From the NCBI GenBank assembly GCA_938036665.1, contig CALHWR010000231.1, positions 1-20,331 on the forward strand: a stretch of 20,331 nt of DNA, in the 5' to 3' direction. Every line of letters starts with the position of its first letter. Position 1 is the first letter of the stretch. Source of the stretch: an uncultured Collinsella sp. GTDB lineage: Bacteria > Actinomycetota > Coriobacteriia > Coriobacteriales > Coriobacteriaceae. The translations under genes were made by a program, and so were the position numbers. This document shows positions 8,294 to 16,008 of this stretch, piece by piece. The notes under the pieces are model-generated. The model was not told the DNA's origin. It ran no database searches and was given only the letters and a program-made list of their open reading frames with translations.

Positions 8294-9394
8294 TTACTCA
8301 TCCATCAGGTAGTAGTGACCCAGCGCGTCGGCACCCAGGATGGCGTTTGCGACCATCTCGGGCGTCACCTCAAACGGCATGTTGCACATGGTGTCATCGG
8401 GCGCGCAGGCGGCCTCGGCAACAATCATGGCCTGCTCGCGCGTAAGCTCGGCAACGCCAAGCTCCTTCATCGTGACCGGCAGGCCCAGCTCAATGCAGAA
8501 GCCCAAGACTTCCTCGAGCTTCTCGGTCGGGGCATCCTCGAGTACCAGCTGGACGATGGTGCCGAAGGCGACCTTCTCGCCGTGATACATGCCGTGGCAC
8601 TCGGGCAGCATCGTCAGACCATTGTGGATGGCATGAGCAGCAGCAAGGCCCGAGCTCTCAAAACCAATGCCCGAAAGCAGCGTATTGGCCTCGATGATGT
8701 GCTCGACGGCAGGCGTGAGCGCACCCTTCTCCAGCGCGACCTTGGCCTTGACGCCATCGGCCATAAGCGTCTCGTAGCAGAGCTTGGCAAGTGCCAGACC
8801 AGCCATACCGCCCTTGCCGCCAGCGCAGGTACCGCCGTCGGCATCGTGCGTCGCCTGGGCCTCAAAATAGGTTGCGAGCGCATCGCCCATACCGGAAACC
8901 GTCAGGCGCACCGGGCTCGCCGCGATAACCGTCGTATCCATCAGGACAATGTTGGGGTTTGCCTTAAGGAAGAGATATTTATCGAACTGGCCGTCGTCGG
9001 TGTAGAGCACCGAAAGTGCCGAGCACGGTGCATCGGTCGAGGCGATGGTGGGGCAAATGATAACCGGGAACTCCAGGTAATAGGCGACGGCCTTCGCGGT
9101 GTCGAGGATCTTGCCGCCACCGACGCCGACGATGATGTCGCAACCGTTGTCGCGAGCGAGCGCAACCAGGCGATCGACCTCGCCCTTGGAGCACTCACCG
9201 TTAAAGTCCTCAAACAGCAGCTCGGCCTTAGCCTCGGCAAAGCCGCCCTCGATCTTGGCGCCGACGCGCTTCTTGCCCGAAGGCGTCACGATGACGAGGG
9301 CCTTAGCGCCAAGCGGCTCAACATAAGAGCCGAGCTTGGCCAGCTCGTCCGGGCCCTGGATGTACTTGCTGGGGCTATTGAAAATTGCAGCCAT
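8294..9394 (-). CDS. gldA: Glycerol dehydrogenase
   Basis: It oxidises glycerol to dihydroxyacetone with NAD, or runs in reverse, in the cytosol, using a divalent metal. The sequence follows E. coli GldA closely along its 366 aa: SPSKYIQGPDEL at the start, GVGGGK at 90-95, PTIASTDAPCSALSV around the glycerol-binding Asp121, and metal ligands Asp171, His254 and His271 (MYHGEKVAFG). The ATG at 9394 has only a weak upstream purine stretch (AGAGAATGGG). The start lies about 30 nt after the hairpin that ends the upstream alcohol dehydrogenase transcript, so a separate promoter is hard to place; read-through from upstream is possible. A strong terminator follows its stop. Confidence 0.95.
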   Translation of the reverse strand: MAAIFNSPSKYIQGPDELAKLGSYVEPLGAKALVIVTPSGKKRVGAKIEGGFAEAKAELLFEDFNGECSKGEVDRLVALARDNGCDIIVGVGGGKILDTAKAVAYYLEFPVIICPTIASTDAPCSALSVLYTDDGQFDKYLFLKANPNIVLMDTTVIAASPVRLTVSGMGDALATYFEAQATHDADGGTCAGGKGGMAGLALAKLCYETLMADGVKAKVALEKGALTPAVEHIIEANTLLSGIGFESSGLAAAHAIHNGLTMLPECHGMYHGEKVAFGTIVQLVLEDAPTEKLEEVLGFCIELGLPVTMKELGVAELTREQAMIVAEAACAPDDTMCNMPFEVTPEMVANAILGADALGHYYLMDE

Positions 9395-9410
9395 AACTAT
9401 CCCATTCTCT

Positions 9411-9456
9411 AAAAGAAAAAAGAAAGGGGCTCCGTACGGATACGTGCGGAGCCCCT
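9411..9456 (-). terminator. Intrinsic terminator after the alcohol dehydrogenase gene
   Basis: A 14-bp stem starting AGGGGCTCCGTACG (9425-9438) pairs with 9443-9456, with one G-T pair and a GATA loop. On the minus strand the T-tract TTTCTTTTTTCTTTT follows. The T-tract ends only about 16 nt before the gldA start codon, which makes this also a candidate attenuator for gldA. Confidence 0.9.
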
Positions 9457-9477
9457 CGTTACGATAACAAGAGTCGA

Positions 9478-10701
9478 TTAGAAATCGATGTCGGTGTCGT
9501 AGTAGCAGGCCTTGAGGATCTTCTCGAAGTCGGCAGCCTTGGTCTCACGCGGGTTCTCGGGCGTGCAGGCGTCGGTCTCGGCGTTCGCAGCGATCTCGGG
9601 CAGCTTGGCGAGGAACTCCTCCTCGGAAACCATCTGCGGGTTCTCGGCGTCGACCTTCACGCCACCATTCGCGTAATCCTTGATGGACTGCGGAATGTTG
9701 AGCTGGTCGTTGAGATCGCGAATCTTCTGGACGAGCGCAGCGATGAGCTCCTCGTTGGTCTCGCCGGGAAGGTGCAGGATCTCCTTGGCCACGTAAGCGT
9801 AACGCTCAGCAGCACGCGGGTCCTTGGAGTTCCACTGGATTACCTTGCCCAGGTACATGGCGTTAGCGGCACCGTGGATGATGTGGCCGTTCTCGAAGGC
9901 AGCACCGGTCTTGTGAGCCATGGAGTGAACGATGCCGAGCAGGCCCGAGGAGAAGGCGATACCGGCGATGCACTGAGCCTCGTGCATGTGCTGACGGGCC
10001 TCATGGTCGCCAGCATAGGACTTGGGCAGCCACTCGACGATCTCGCGGATGCCGTGCAGGGCGTTGGCGTCGGTGAACATAGAGGCGCAGGTGGAAACGT
10101 AGGCCTCCATGCAGTGGGTCAGAGCATCCATGCCGGTGTGAGCGCACAGCTTGGCGGGCATGGTGTAGGTGAGCTCGGGGTCGACGATGGCGACATCAGG
10201 GGTGATGTTGAAGTCGGCCAGCGGGTACTTGATGCCCTTGGCGTAGTCGGTAATGACGGAGAACGCGGTGACCTCGGTAGCGGTGCCGGAGGTAGAGGAG
10301 ATGGCGCAGAAATGAGCCTTCTGACGCAGCTCCGGGAAGCTGAACGGCTGGATGATGTTATCGAAGGACTCCTCGGGATACTCGTAGAAGACCCACATGG
10401 CCTTAGCGGCATCGATGGGCGAGCCGCCACCGATGGCGATAATCCAGTCGGGCTCGAACTCGCGCATGGCCTCGGCGCCCTTCATGACCGTCTCGATGGA
10501 CGGGTCGGACTCGACGCCCTCGAACAGCTTGACCTCGAAACCGCCTTCCTTAAGGTCGTTCTCGACGTCCTGCAGGAACCCGCCGCGGCGCATAGAGCTG
10601 CCGCCAGAAACGATGATGGCCTTCTTGCCCTTGAGGTTCTTCACCTCGTGGCGAGCGCCCTCACCAAAGTACAGATCGCGAGGATTGGTAAAACGTCCCA
10701 T
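9478..10701 (-). CDS. Iron-containing alcohol dehydrogenase (AdhE C-terminal-domain-like)
   Basis: A 407-aa NAD(P)-dependent alcohol dehydrogenase that probably reduces short aldehydes to alcohols during fermentation. The nucleotide-binding motif GGGSPIDAAK starts at residue 91. The metal ligands are Asp192 and His196 (GMDALTHCMEAYVS), His259 (VHSMAHK) and His276 (IIHGAANAM). STSGTATEVTAFSVITD and the KYPLADF segment match the alcohol dehydrogenase half of AdhE rather than GldA or FucO, but there is no aldehyde dehydrogenase domain, so it is a single-domain enzyme. ATG at 10701 has an ideal TAGGAGG; the frame stays open to 10752 but the extra residues are not protein-like. Substrate is not deducible. 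Confidence 0.93.
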   Translation of the reverse strand: MGRFTNPRDLYFGEGARHEVKNLKGKKAIIVSGGSSMRRGGFLQDVENDLKEGGFEVKLFEGVESDPSIETVMKGAEAMREFEPDWIIAIGGGSPIDAAKAMWVFYEYPEESFDNIIQPFSFPELRQKAHFCAISSTSGTATEVTAFSVITDYAKGIKYPLADFNITPDVAIVDPELTYTMPAKLCAHTGMDALTHCMEAYVSTCASMFTDANALHGIREIVEWLPKSYAGDHEARQHMHEAQCIAGIAFSSGLLGIVHSMAHKTGAAFENGHIIHGAANAMYLGKVIQWNSKDPRAAERYAYVAKEILHLPGETNEELIAALVQKIRDLNDQLNIPQSIKDYANGGVKVDAENPQMVSEEEFLAKLPEIAANAETDACTPENPRETKAADFEKILKACYYDTDIDF

Positions 10702-11201
10702 ACTGTGCCTCCTAAACAAGCCCCTCTTAGACTTGCGTATATAACGGAGCACCCAATTGGCTCCGTTAGGACCGGTTTGCGCGTTGCCGGCGATGACAAT
10801 GCGCGATGTCTAAACGTCTCAACGCTCAGACAAACACTATTTTACCGTTCTGGTTGGTCAGTTATTCACCTAAAGCCGCCAATGATGAAACGTTTTTTCT
10901 ATCCCTGAAGACCCTTGTGCGGCATTCATACTCCCAAGCTGGGCAAACGTTTTATCAAGGTTGACTACATATCCTGGGCAGGACTGTGCCCCTCCAAAAT
11001 ATGCACCGTTCGCCGCCAAAAATCGACCGTTTGCGGCACCGTGATACCACTCGGTCGTCCAAGGTGCCGACATTTGTGCGACATCCGTCTTCGTGGTGCA
11101 AAGGTGCAAGTCCAAGTGCGACACCCCCGGTGTGCCACATGCGGGTAAACTAGAAATTTATATAGAAACATTTGAACCCTAACCGCAGCAAAGGAGGCCC
11201 C
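10702..11201. other. 500-bp divergent intergenic region
   Basis: It separates the dehydrogenase block (-) from the MurT-GatD operon (+). It holds the alcohol dehydrogenase leader hairpin, an imperfect dyad at 10808-10831, two AAACGTTT palindromes at 10888 and 10945, a 12-bp near-direct repeat (11005-11016 and 11026-11037, 21 bp apart) and a GTGC-rich stretch at 11061-11125. Two short open frames here (10915-11148 and 10870-11124) lack ribosome binding sites and protein character. No RNA gene was recognised. Confidence 0.5.
10743..10767 (-). promoter_or_regulatory. Hairpin in the alcohol dehydrogenase 5' leader
   Basis: AACGGAGC and its perfect complement GCTCCGTT enclose a 9-nt loop about 42 nt upstream of the ATG at 10701. 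No T-run follows on the minus strand, so it is not a terminator. A -10-like TAAAAT on the minus strand at 10839-10844 would put this hairpin in the transcript, but no matching -35 was seen. Confidence 0.45.
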
Positions 11202-12278
11202 ATGGCATTCGATCCCATTCAAGAGGATTGCCATCGCCTCGTTCTTGAGGCCTTGCGCCGCGACAATATCCCGCTCACCGACGCTGCCGCCGTAGAGCGT
11301 CTGATGGAACAATTCACCCGCAACCCCGCACCGCTCATCGTGCACGACCGCGACCGCGCCGGGCACCTCATTGCCAAGGTGGTCGAGGCCGTCGATTACC
11401 GCATTCCCTTTATCCCTGACGATACCCAGGCAGAGCAGGAAGAGGCAGCTGCCGAGAACATGCTCCGCGAGGCAGCCGCACTCGATCCGGCCAACTGGGA
11501 TGCCCAGCGCATGCTGACGGCGCTCACCGCCGAATCCAACGAGGAATACGTGCAGTATCTGGTGTCCAAGTGCGCCGAGGTGGAGCACGATCTGGCGCTC
11601 AAGATCGCCTCGGCGCAGGACCCCTACGAGCGCGAGGCCGCAGGCGACCTTACGTGCCGCCCCTATCTGCGCTGGCTTGCCGCCTTGGCATCGCGCGCCC
11701 TCATTAGCGGCCGCTATCGCATGTCGCTCGAAGCCGCAAATCGCAGCTTGGACTTTGCGCCCAACGACCCCGCCGGTGTCCGCCACACCGCGATGCTCGC
11801 CATGGCAAAGCTCGAATACCCCGCCGAGGAGCTCAAGCGCTTTCGCTCCGCTCACTCCGTGCCGTACCTCGCGAATACCCCGCTGCGCCGCCGTCCCAAG
11901 GATGCAAAGCGCGACTTGGACCCGTGGACGCTCATCGCACTGATGAGCGCAGCCTGGCGCGAGCTGGACTACGAGGGTGCCGAACACTACCTGCGTATCC
12001 TTGTGCGTTCGTGCCCCCACGCCGCCGAGGCGCTCTACTTCCAAACCGAGTTTCCCGATGGCGTCTATGCCCGCGTTAACGTGGGCGTGGGCTCGACCGA
12101 CGAGCTTGTCCTTGCATTGTCCGAGGCGACGCCGGTACTGCAGGAGGGCCTGGGCGCTCCCGACAACGCCAGCTTTGCCGCCTGGGTCGCCACCAACGAC
12201 ATCGTGCGCTCCCAGATCGACGAGCGCATCCTGCGCGCAGCCGAGCAGGGGCTTCCATTTAAGGGAGGGGACCTCTAA
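11202..12278 (+). CDS. Helical-repeat (TPR-like) protein, first of a paralog pair
   Basis: A 358-aa, probably cytosolic, largely alpha-helical protein of no family I can name. Residues 84-105 (AENMLREAAALDPANWDAQRM) and 172-205 (YRMSLEAANRSLDFAPNDP onward) have the TPR pattern of small residues in paired helices. No signal peptide, membrane segment or catalytic motif is visible. The start at 11202 is fixed by a perfect AAAGGAGG eight bases upstream. Its stop overlaps the next ATG by one base (TAATG), so the two are translationally coupled. Residues 98-205 align with about 102-222 of the next protein, showing an old duplication. The context suggests a role linked to MurT-GatD or cell wall assembly, but this is guilt by association. 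Confidence 0.75.
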   Translation: MAFDPIQEDCHRLVLEALRRDNIPLTDAAAVERLMEQFTRNPAPLIVHDRDRAGHLIAKVVEAVDYRIPFIPDDTQAEQEEAAAENMLREAAALDPANWDAQRMLTALTAESNEEYVQYLVSKCAEVEHDLALKIASAQDPYEREAAGDLTCRPYLRWLAALASRALISGRYRMSLEAANRSLDFAPNDPAGVRHTAMLAMAKLEYPAEELKRFRSAHSVPYLANTPLRRRPKDAKRDLDPWTLIALMSAAWRELDYEGAEHYLRILVRSCPHAAEALYFQTEFPDGVYARVNVGVGSTDELVLALSEATPVLQEGLGAPDNASFAAWVATNDIVRSQIDERILRAAEQGLPFKGGDL

Positions 12279-13321
12279 TGGATCCGAGCGTCTACATCCC
12301 CGCCTACTTGGAGCGCATCTATCTGGCATCGCACCCCGAGCTCACCGATGCAGCACGCGAGCTTGTCCATAACGACATTAGCGCGAATCCCCAAAAGTAT
12401 GCGCAGTCCGAGCATGCCCAGGCGCTGCTGTCCTATGCCGGTGTTCATCGCCACCTGCTCGACGAGCTCCATCGCATCGAGGACATGGGCAGCGACGAGG
12501 AGTTTGAGCAGACGCGCAATCGCCTGTTCGACGACATGCGCGACGAGCTGCTCAAGATTGTCCGCGTCGATGCACTGGCCGTCGACGCGCAGCTGCTCGC
12601 CATCATCCTGGCCGACACGCCCGTTGACGCCTGCCTGGGCGACCTGATGAAGCTCGAGGTGACCACGGCCGATTACCTGCAGCAAAGCGTGCCCGGGTTC
12701 GATATGGAGGCCCCACACTACTGGGCCAACAAGGTTTTGACGAACGGCGTGACAGCGGCAGATCTCACCGTGAACGAGCCGGCTCTTATCGGGTGGCTCC
12801 ACACGCTCGAGGCTATCTCGCAGCTGTGCATGGCGAGCGCTCGCTACCGTGCTGCCGCCGACTACGCCCGCCGCGTCCTTAAGGCAGAAGGCTATCCCAC
12901 CCGAGCCGCAGGCACCGTGCTGCTCGCCCTCGCTCGCTTGGAAGATCAGGACGGCTTTTTTGCCCTAGCCCACCAGCTCGAGGAACAGGTGGGAGCCGAT
13001 GCACTCGAGAACTCCCCCTGGTACCTGCTCGCCCGCACAATCCTCTTGTTCAAAACGAACAAGATGCGTCCAGCGGTGCGTGCACTACGTGAGTTCGCCA
13101 ACCGCTGCGAGGGCGGCGCGTTCTTCTTGCTGAATCCCATGTACCAGACACCGTACCTTCCCTGCCGGCCCGAGCCACGCGATCCCTGGGATCTTTCGCA
13201 CCAGGCCGTTTGGGAAGCGGACGGCATTATCTCGGACACTCCCGACTTTGCCCCCTGGGCCAATGCCTGCGAAGACGTGTCGCAGCTTGCCCAGGAATTT
13301 GCGCGCCGCTATGGATTTTAG
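12278..13321 (+). CDS. Helical-repeat (TPR-like) protein, second of a paralog pair
   Basis: A 347-aa, mostly helical protein without signal peptide or membrane segments; the family is unknown to me. Its ATG overlaps the preceding stop, with GGGAGGGG as ribosome binding site inside the upstream gene. The segment YRAAADYARRVLKAEGYPTR at 190-209 and the following VLLALARLED match YRMSLEAANRSLDFAPNDP and AMLAMAKLEY of the upstream protein, and other blocks align too, so the two are diverged tandem paralogs that may form a heterodimer. The C-terminal third (MYQTPYLPCRPEPRDPWDL) is unlike the neighbour. The murT-gatD fusion starts 45 bp later on the same strand. Confidence 0.75.
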   Translation: MDPSVYIPAYLERIYLASHPELTDAARELVHNDISANPQKYAQSEHAQALLSYAGVHRHLLDELHRIEDMGSDEEFEQTRNRLFDDMRDELLKIVRVDALAVDAQLLAIILADTPVDACLGDLMKLEVTTADYLQQSVPGFDMEAPHYWANKVLTNGVTAADLTVNEPALIGWLHTLEAISQLCMASARYRAAADYARRVLKAEGYPTRAAGTVLLALARLEDQDGFFALAHQLEEQVGADALENSPWYLLARTILLFKTNKMRPAVRALREFANRCEGGAFFLLNPMYQTPYLPCRPEPRDPWDLSHQAVWEADGIISDTPDFAPWANACEDVSQLAQEFARRYGF

Positions 13322-13366
13322 TGACGCACTCGACCCGACCATGTCGTTTACGTTAGGAACGGTTTC

Positions 13367-15544
13367 ATGAACCTCCGCTCATCTCTTGCCTGCACCTCGA
13401 GCGATATCGCTCGCTGGGGACTGCGCTCCGTCCTCAAGCGCCAGGGTGGCGTACTCCCCGGCCGCATCGCCATGAAGATCGACCCCGAGCTGCTAAGCGA
13501 CCTCGCGAGCCTGGTCGATCGCAGCGTGGTGATCACCGGCACCAACGGTAAGACCACCACCTCCAACCTCATCGCCGACGCCGTTGCTGCCAGCGGTGCT
13601 ACCGTGGTGTGCAACCGTGCCGGCAACAATATGGAGCCTGGTGTGGTGGGTGCCCTGCTCGAGGCCCGCGGCGGCCTTAAACACACCAGCAGAGGCAAGC
13701 GCGTGGGCGTTTTTGAGTGCGATGAGCTTTACACCGTACGCGTTCTGCCCAAGCTCAAGCCGACGTACTTTGTGCTGCTCAACCTGTTCCGCGACCAGCT
13801 AGACCGCTACGGCGAGATCGATCACACCCAGGAGGTCATCGCCCACGCGTTGGAGCTCTCGCCGACAACGACGCTTATCTATAACGCCGACGATCCGCTG
13901 TGTGCCGCGATCGCCGCGCGCGTTCCCAACGCGAGTATTGCCTTTGGCATCGACGGCGCCACCAACACCGAGTCTGACCGCATTAGCGACTCGCGCTTTT
14001 GCTCGCAGTGCAACGCGCCGCTGGAGTATGACTACGTGCAATACGGCCAGCTCGGCGCCTACCATTGCCCCTCGTGCGGTTGGGCCCGTCCTGCGCTTGT
14101 CCGTCGCGTGACGAGCGTGGAGCTCGGCTGCGACGGTTACGGCTTTGACCTGGCCTTTGGACCCGAGGCCAACGCGCCCGCCGTGCACATCGCCACGCGC
14201 TACAACGGCCTGTACATGGTCTATAACGTCGCCGCCGCCTTCTTCGCCGCCCACGAGCTGGGCGTGGACACCGCACGCCTGCAGCCCACGCTCGACGCCT
14301 ACGTGCCGGCAGGTGGTCGCATGGGCCGTTGGAATATCGCCGGCCGAACCGTCGAGGCCAACCTGGCCAAGAATCCCGTAGGCTTCGATCGCCAGATCCA
14401 GTCCATCAAGACGGCAGGCGGCAGACTCTGCGCTTTCTTCCTCAACGACAACGACGCCGACGGCCACGATGTATCGTGGATCTACGACGTCGACTTTGAG
14501 CGCATCGCCGACACGCCGGGTCTTGTCGCCTTTGCCGGCGGCACGCGCGCGCACGACATGCAGGTGCGCCTCAAGTACGCCGGCATCGATGCCGCGATTA
14601 TCTCGGACGTCGCGCAGGCAATTGGCGCCATGGCAGACGAGGCCGCCGATGACACCTTCTACGCCGTCGCCAACTACACGGCCTTCCCGCCGCTGGTCAA
14701 AGAACTCGACGGGCTGAAGGGTGCCGATGCAGCCACGGTTGCTGCCCGCGCCGCAGTCCGTGCCGACGGCAGCGCTCTTCCTGTCGGTATCGCGCCAGTC
14801 GAGCTCTCGCGCCCGCTGCGCATCGTCTACCTGTATCCCGATGCCCTCAACCTCTATGGCGACGGCGGCAACGTCATCGCCCTCGAGCGCCGCTGCGCCT
14901 GGCGCGGCATCCCCGTTCGCGTGGATGAGGTCCGCATGGGCGAGGTGCTCGATCTGCATGATGCCGATATCGTCATGATGGGCGGCGGATCCGATCGCGA
15001 CCAGCTAGCCGTGGCACACGAGCTTCTCGCCCAAAAAGACAAGGTCGCAGCCTATGTTGAGGACGGCGGTTCGCTGCTCGCCATCTGCGGCAGCTATCAG
15101 CTGCTCGGCCGTTCGTACTATATGGGCGAAAATCGCATAGAGGGCCTGGGCGTCATTGCCGCCGAGACCGTACGCGGCTCCGACCGCCTGATCGGCAACG
15201 TCGCCGTCAAGACCGACCTGGCACCCGAGCCCTTTGTGGGATTCGAGAACCACGGTGGCCGCACGCTTTTGGACGCCGATGCCACGCCGCTCGGAACGTC
15301 CGTCGTCACGGGCACCGGCAACAACGGCGACGATGGATTTGAGGGTCTCACCTACAAGGGTGTCATCGGCACGTACCTGCACGGCCCGGCGCTACCCAAG
15401 AATCCCGAACTCGCCGACTGGCTCATCGCGCACGCCCTCGAGCGCCGCGGCGACGCACAGGCCAACGCTCTGCTGCCGCTCAAACCCCTCGACGACACCT
15501 ACGAGCACGCCGCCCACGACGCCGCCATGAAGCTCCTCCCCTAA
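13367..15544 (+). CDS. Lipid II isoglutaminyl synthase, single-chain MurT-GatD fusion
   Basis: It amidates the alpha-carboxyl of D-glutamate in lipid II to D-isoglutamine with glutamine and ATP, on the cytoplasmic face of the membrane. Residues 1-450 are MurT: ATP-binding GTNGKTTT at 58-65, a Cys4 zinc ribbon (Cys212, Cys215, Cys234, Cys237), then the DUF1727 part with NLAKNPVGF and DNDADGHDVSWIYD at 361-374, which holds the conserved aspartate. A linker of about 35 residues follows. Residues 485-725 are GatD: Cys574 in AICGSYQLLG is the nucleophile and His672 in YLHGPALPKNP its partner. In Staphylococcus and Streptococcus these are two adjacent genes; here one open frame of 725 codons has no stop or frameshift. 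AGGAAC precedes the ATG. Confidence 0.93.
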   Translation: MNLRSSLACTSSDIARWGLRSVLKRQGGVLPGRIAMKIDPELLSDLASLVDRSVVITGTNGKTTTSNLIADAVAASGATVVCNRAGNNMEPGVVGALLEARGGLKHTSRGKRVGVFECDELYTVRVLPKLKPTYFVLLNLFRDQLDRYGEIDHTQEVIAHALELSPTTTLIYNADDPLCAAIAARVPNASIAFGIDGATNTESDRISDSRFCSQCNAPLEYDYVQYGQLGAYHCPSCGWARPALVRRVTSVELGCDGYGFDLAFGPEANAPAVHIATRYNGLYMVYNVAAAFFAAHELGVDTARLQPTLDAYVPAGGRMGRWNIAGRTVEANLAKNPVGFDRQIQSIKTAGGRLCAFFLNDNDADGHDVSWIYDVDFERIADTPGLVAFAGGTRAHDMQVRLKYAGIDAAIISDVAQAIGAMADEAADDTFYAVANYTAFPPLVKELDGLKGADAATVAARAAVRADGSALPVGIAPVELSRPLRIVYLYPDALNLYGDGGNVIALERRCAWRGIPVRVDEVRMGEVLDLHDADIVMMGGGSDRDQLAVAHELLAQKDKVAAYVEDGGSLLAICGSYQLLGRSYYMGENRIEGLGVIAAETVRGSDRLIGNVAVKTDLAPEPFVGFENHGGRTLLDADATPLGTSVVTGTGNNGDDGFEGLTYKGVIGTYLHGPALPKNPELADWLIAHALERRGDAQANALLPLKPLDDTYEHAAHDAAMKLLP

Positions 15545-15550
15545 CGCCCC

Positions 15551-15590
15551 AACCACCACAAAGGGGACAGATACCTTTGTGGTGGTTTTC
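15551..15590 (+). terminator. Intrinsic terminator of the murT-gatD operon
   Basis: A perfect 14-bp stem (AACCACCACAAAGG, 15551-15564, with 15574-15587) around a 9-nt loop starts 6 bp after the stop. The right arm ends in a short T-run (GGTTTTCC). Confidence 0.8.
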
Positions 15591-15627
15591 CAGTTTGCCA
15601 ACGATATACGCGCCGGCAAAAAAGTCT

Positions 15628-15635
15628 GCTATACT
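15628..15635 (+). promoter_or_regulatory. Extended -10 element for tRNA-Glu
   Basis: TGCTATACT at 15627-15635 is an extended -10 (TG one base before TATACT), ending 10 bp before the tRNA. No good -35 was seen, which fits extended -10 promoters. Confidence 0.55.
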
Positions 15636-15645
15636 CTTTCCCGCT

Positions 15646-15722
15646 GTCCCCATCGTCTAGCGGCCAAGGACGCCACCCTTTCAAGGTGGATATCGCGGGT
15701 TCGAATCCCGCTGGGGGCACCA
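15646..15722 (+). tRNA. tRNA-Glu (anticodon TTC)
   Basis: All arms fold. The acceptor GTCCCCA (15646-15652) pairs with TGGGGGC (15712-15718), with one T-G pair. The anticodon stem CCACC/GGTGG encloses loop CTTTCAA with TTC at 15680-15682. The T-arm is GCGGG-TTCGAAT-CCCGC. Discriminator A15719 is followed by an encoded CCA (15720-15722). An extended -10 lies upstream and a strong terminator 11 bp downstream, so it is a single-gene transcript. Confidence 0.97.
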
Positions 15723-15732
15723 TTTGAAATGC

Positions 15733-15770
15733 AAAGCCCGTTACCCTTGTGGTGACGGGCTTTTTTCTTC
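15733..15770 (+). terminator. Intrinsic terminator of tRNA-Glu
   Basis: The stem 15733-15745 pairs with 15751-15763 (13 pairs including one T-G), with loop CTTGT, followed by TTTTTTCTTC. Confidence 0.9.
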
Positions 15771-15922
15771 TCCAACGCCGGGATTCGAACCCGACAGGGT
15801 GCGGAGCTGAGGAAACGCGTAAGCGTTTTCCAGCGCAGCACGCAAGGAGCGGAGCGACGCAGCGAAAGCGGGCGGCGCCAGCCGCACGCGGACATCCCGC
15901 TGGGGGCACCACAGAATCTGAG

Positions 15923-15955
15923 AAGCCCGTTACCAATTCGGTAGCGGGCTTTTTG
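15923..15955 (+). terminator. Second copy of the tRNA terminator
   Basis: A 12-bp stem (15923-15934 with 15940-15951, one T-G pair) around loop AATTC, followed by T's. It shares AAGCCCGTTACC with the true tRNA terminator but differs in the loop and at paired bases, so the fold is kept although the sequence has drifted. Confidence 0.75.
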
Positions 15956-16008
15956 CTACCCATACGCCGGGATTCGAACCCCGAAGGCATAAAATCACAC
16001 TGTCATCC

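Larger units (their letters stand above)
15705..15984 (+). repeat. Partial tandem duplication of the tRNA-Glu tail, period 189 nt
   Basis: The last 18 nt of the tRNA (15705-15722, starting ATCCCGCTGG and including CCA) recur exactly at 15894-15911. A second exact 18-mer starting ACGCCGGGAT recurs at 15775-15792 and 15964-15981. Both pairs are 189 nt apart, and a terminator hairpin sits between them in each copy. The second copy lacks the rest of the tRNA, so it is not a gene. The 18-mers at 15775 and 15964 contain CGGGATTCGAACCC, an inverted T-arm. Confidence 0.85.

Noticed and set aside
10915..11148. 77-codon cysteine-rich plus-strand frame in the divergent gap
   Set aside because: No ribosome binding site and no recognisable domain; the cysteines come from repeated GTGC/TGCGAC DNA.
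10965..12329. 454-codon minus-strand frame
   Set aside because: It is antisense to the first helical-repeat gene, which has a perfect ribosome binding site and coherent codon use. Shadow.
13799..14959. 386-codon minus-strand frame
   Set aside because: It is antisense to the recognised MurT-GatD coding sequence.
15894..15911. Second tRNA-Glu gene
   Set aside because: Only the last 18 nt of the tRNA are present; there is no acceptor 5' half, D-arm or anticodon arm.
15541..15990. 149-codon minus-strand frame containing PPAGFEPAI
   Set aside because: It is translated from the antisense of tRNA-Glu and its duplicated tail. Peptides of this kind are a well-known false gene call over tRNA genes.
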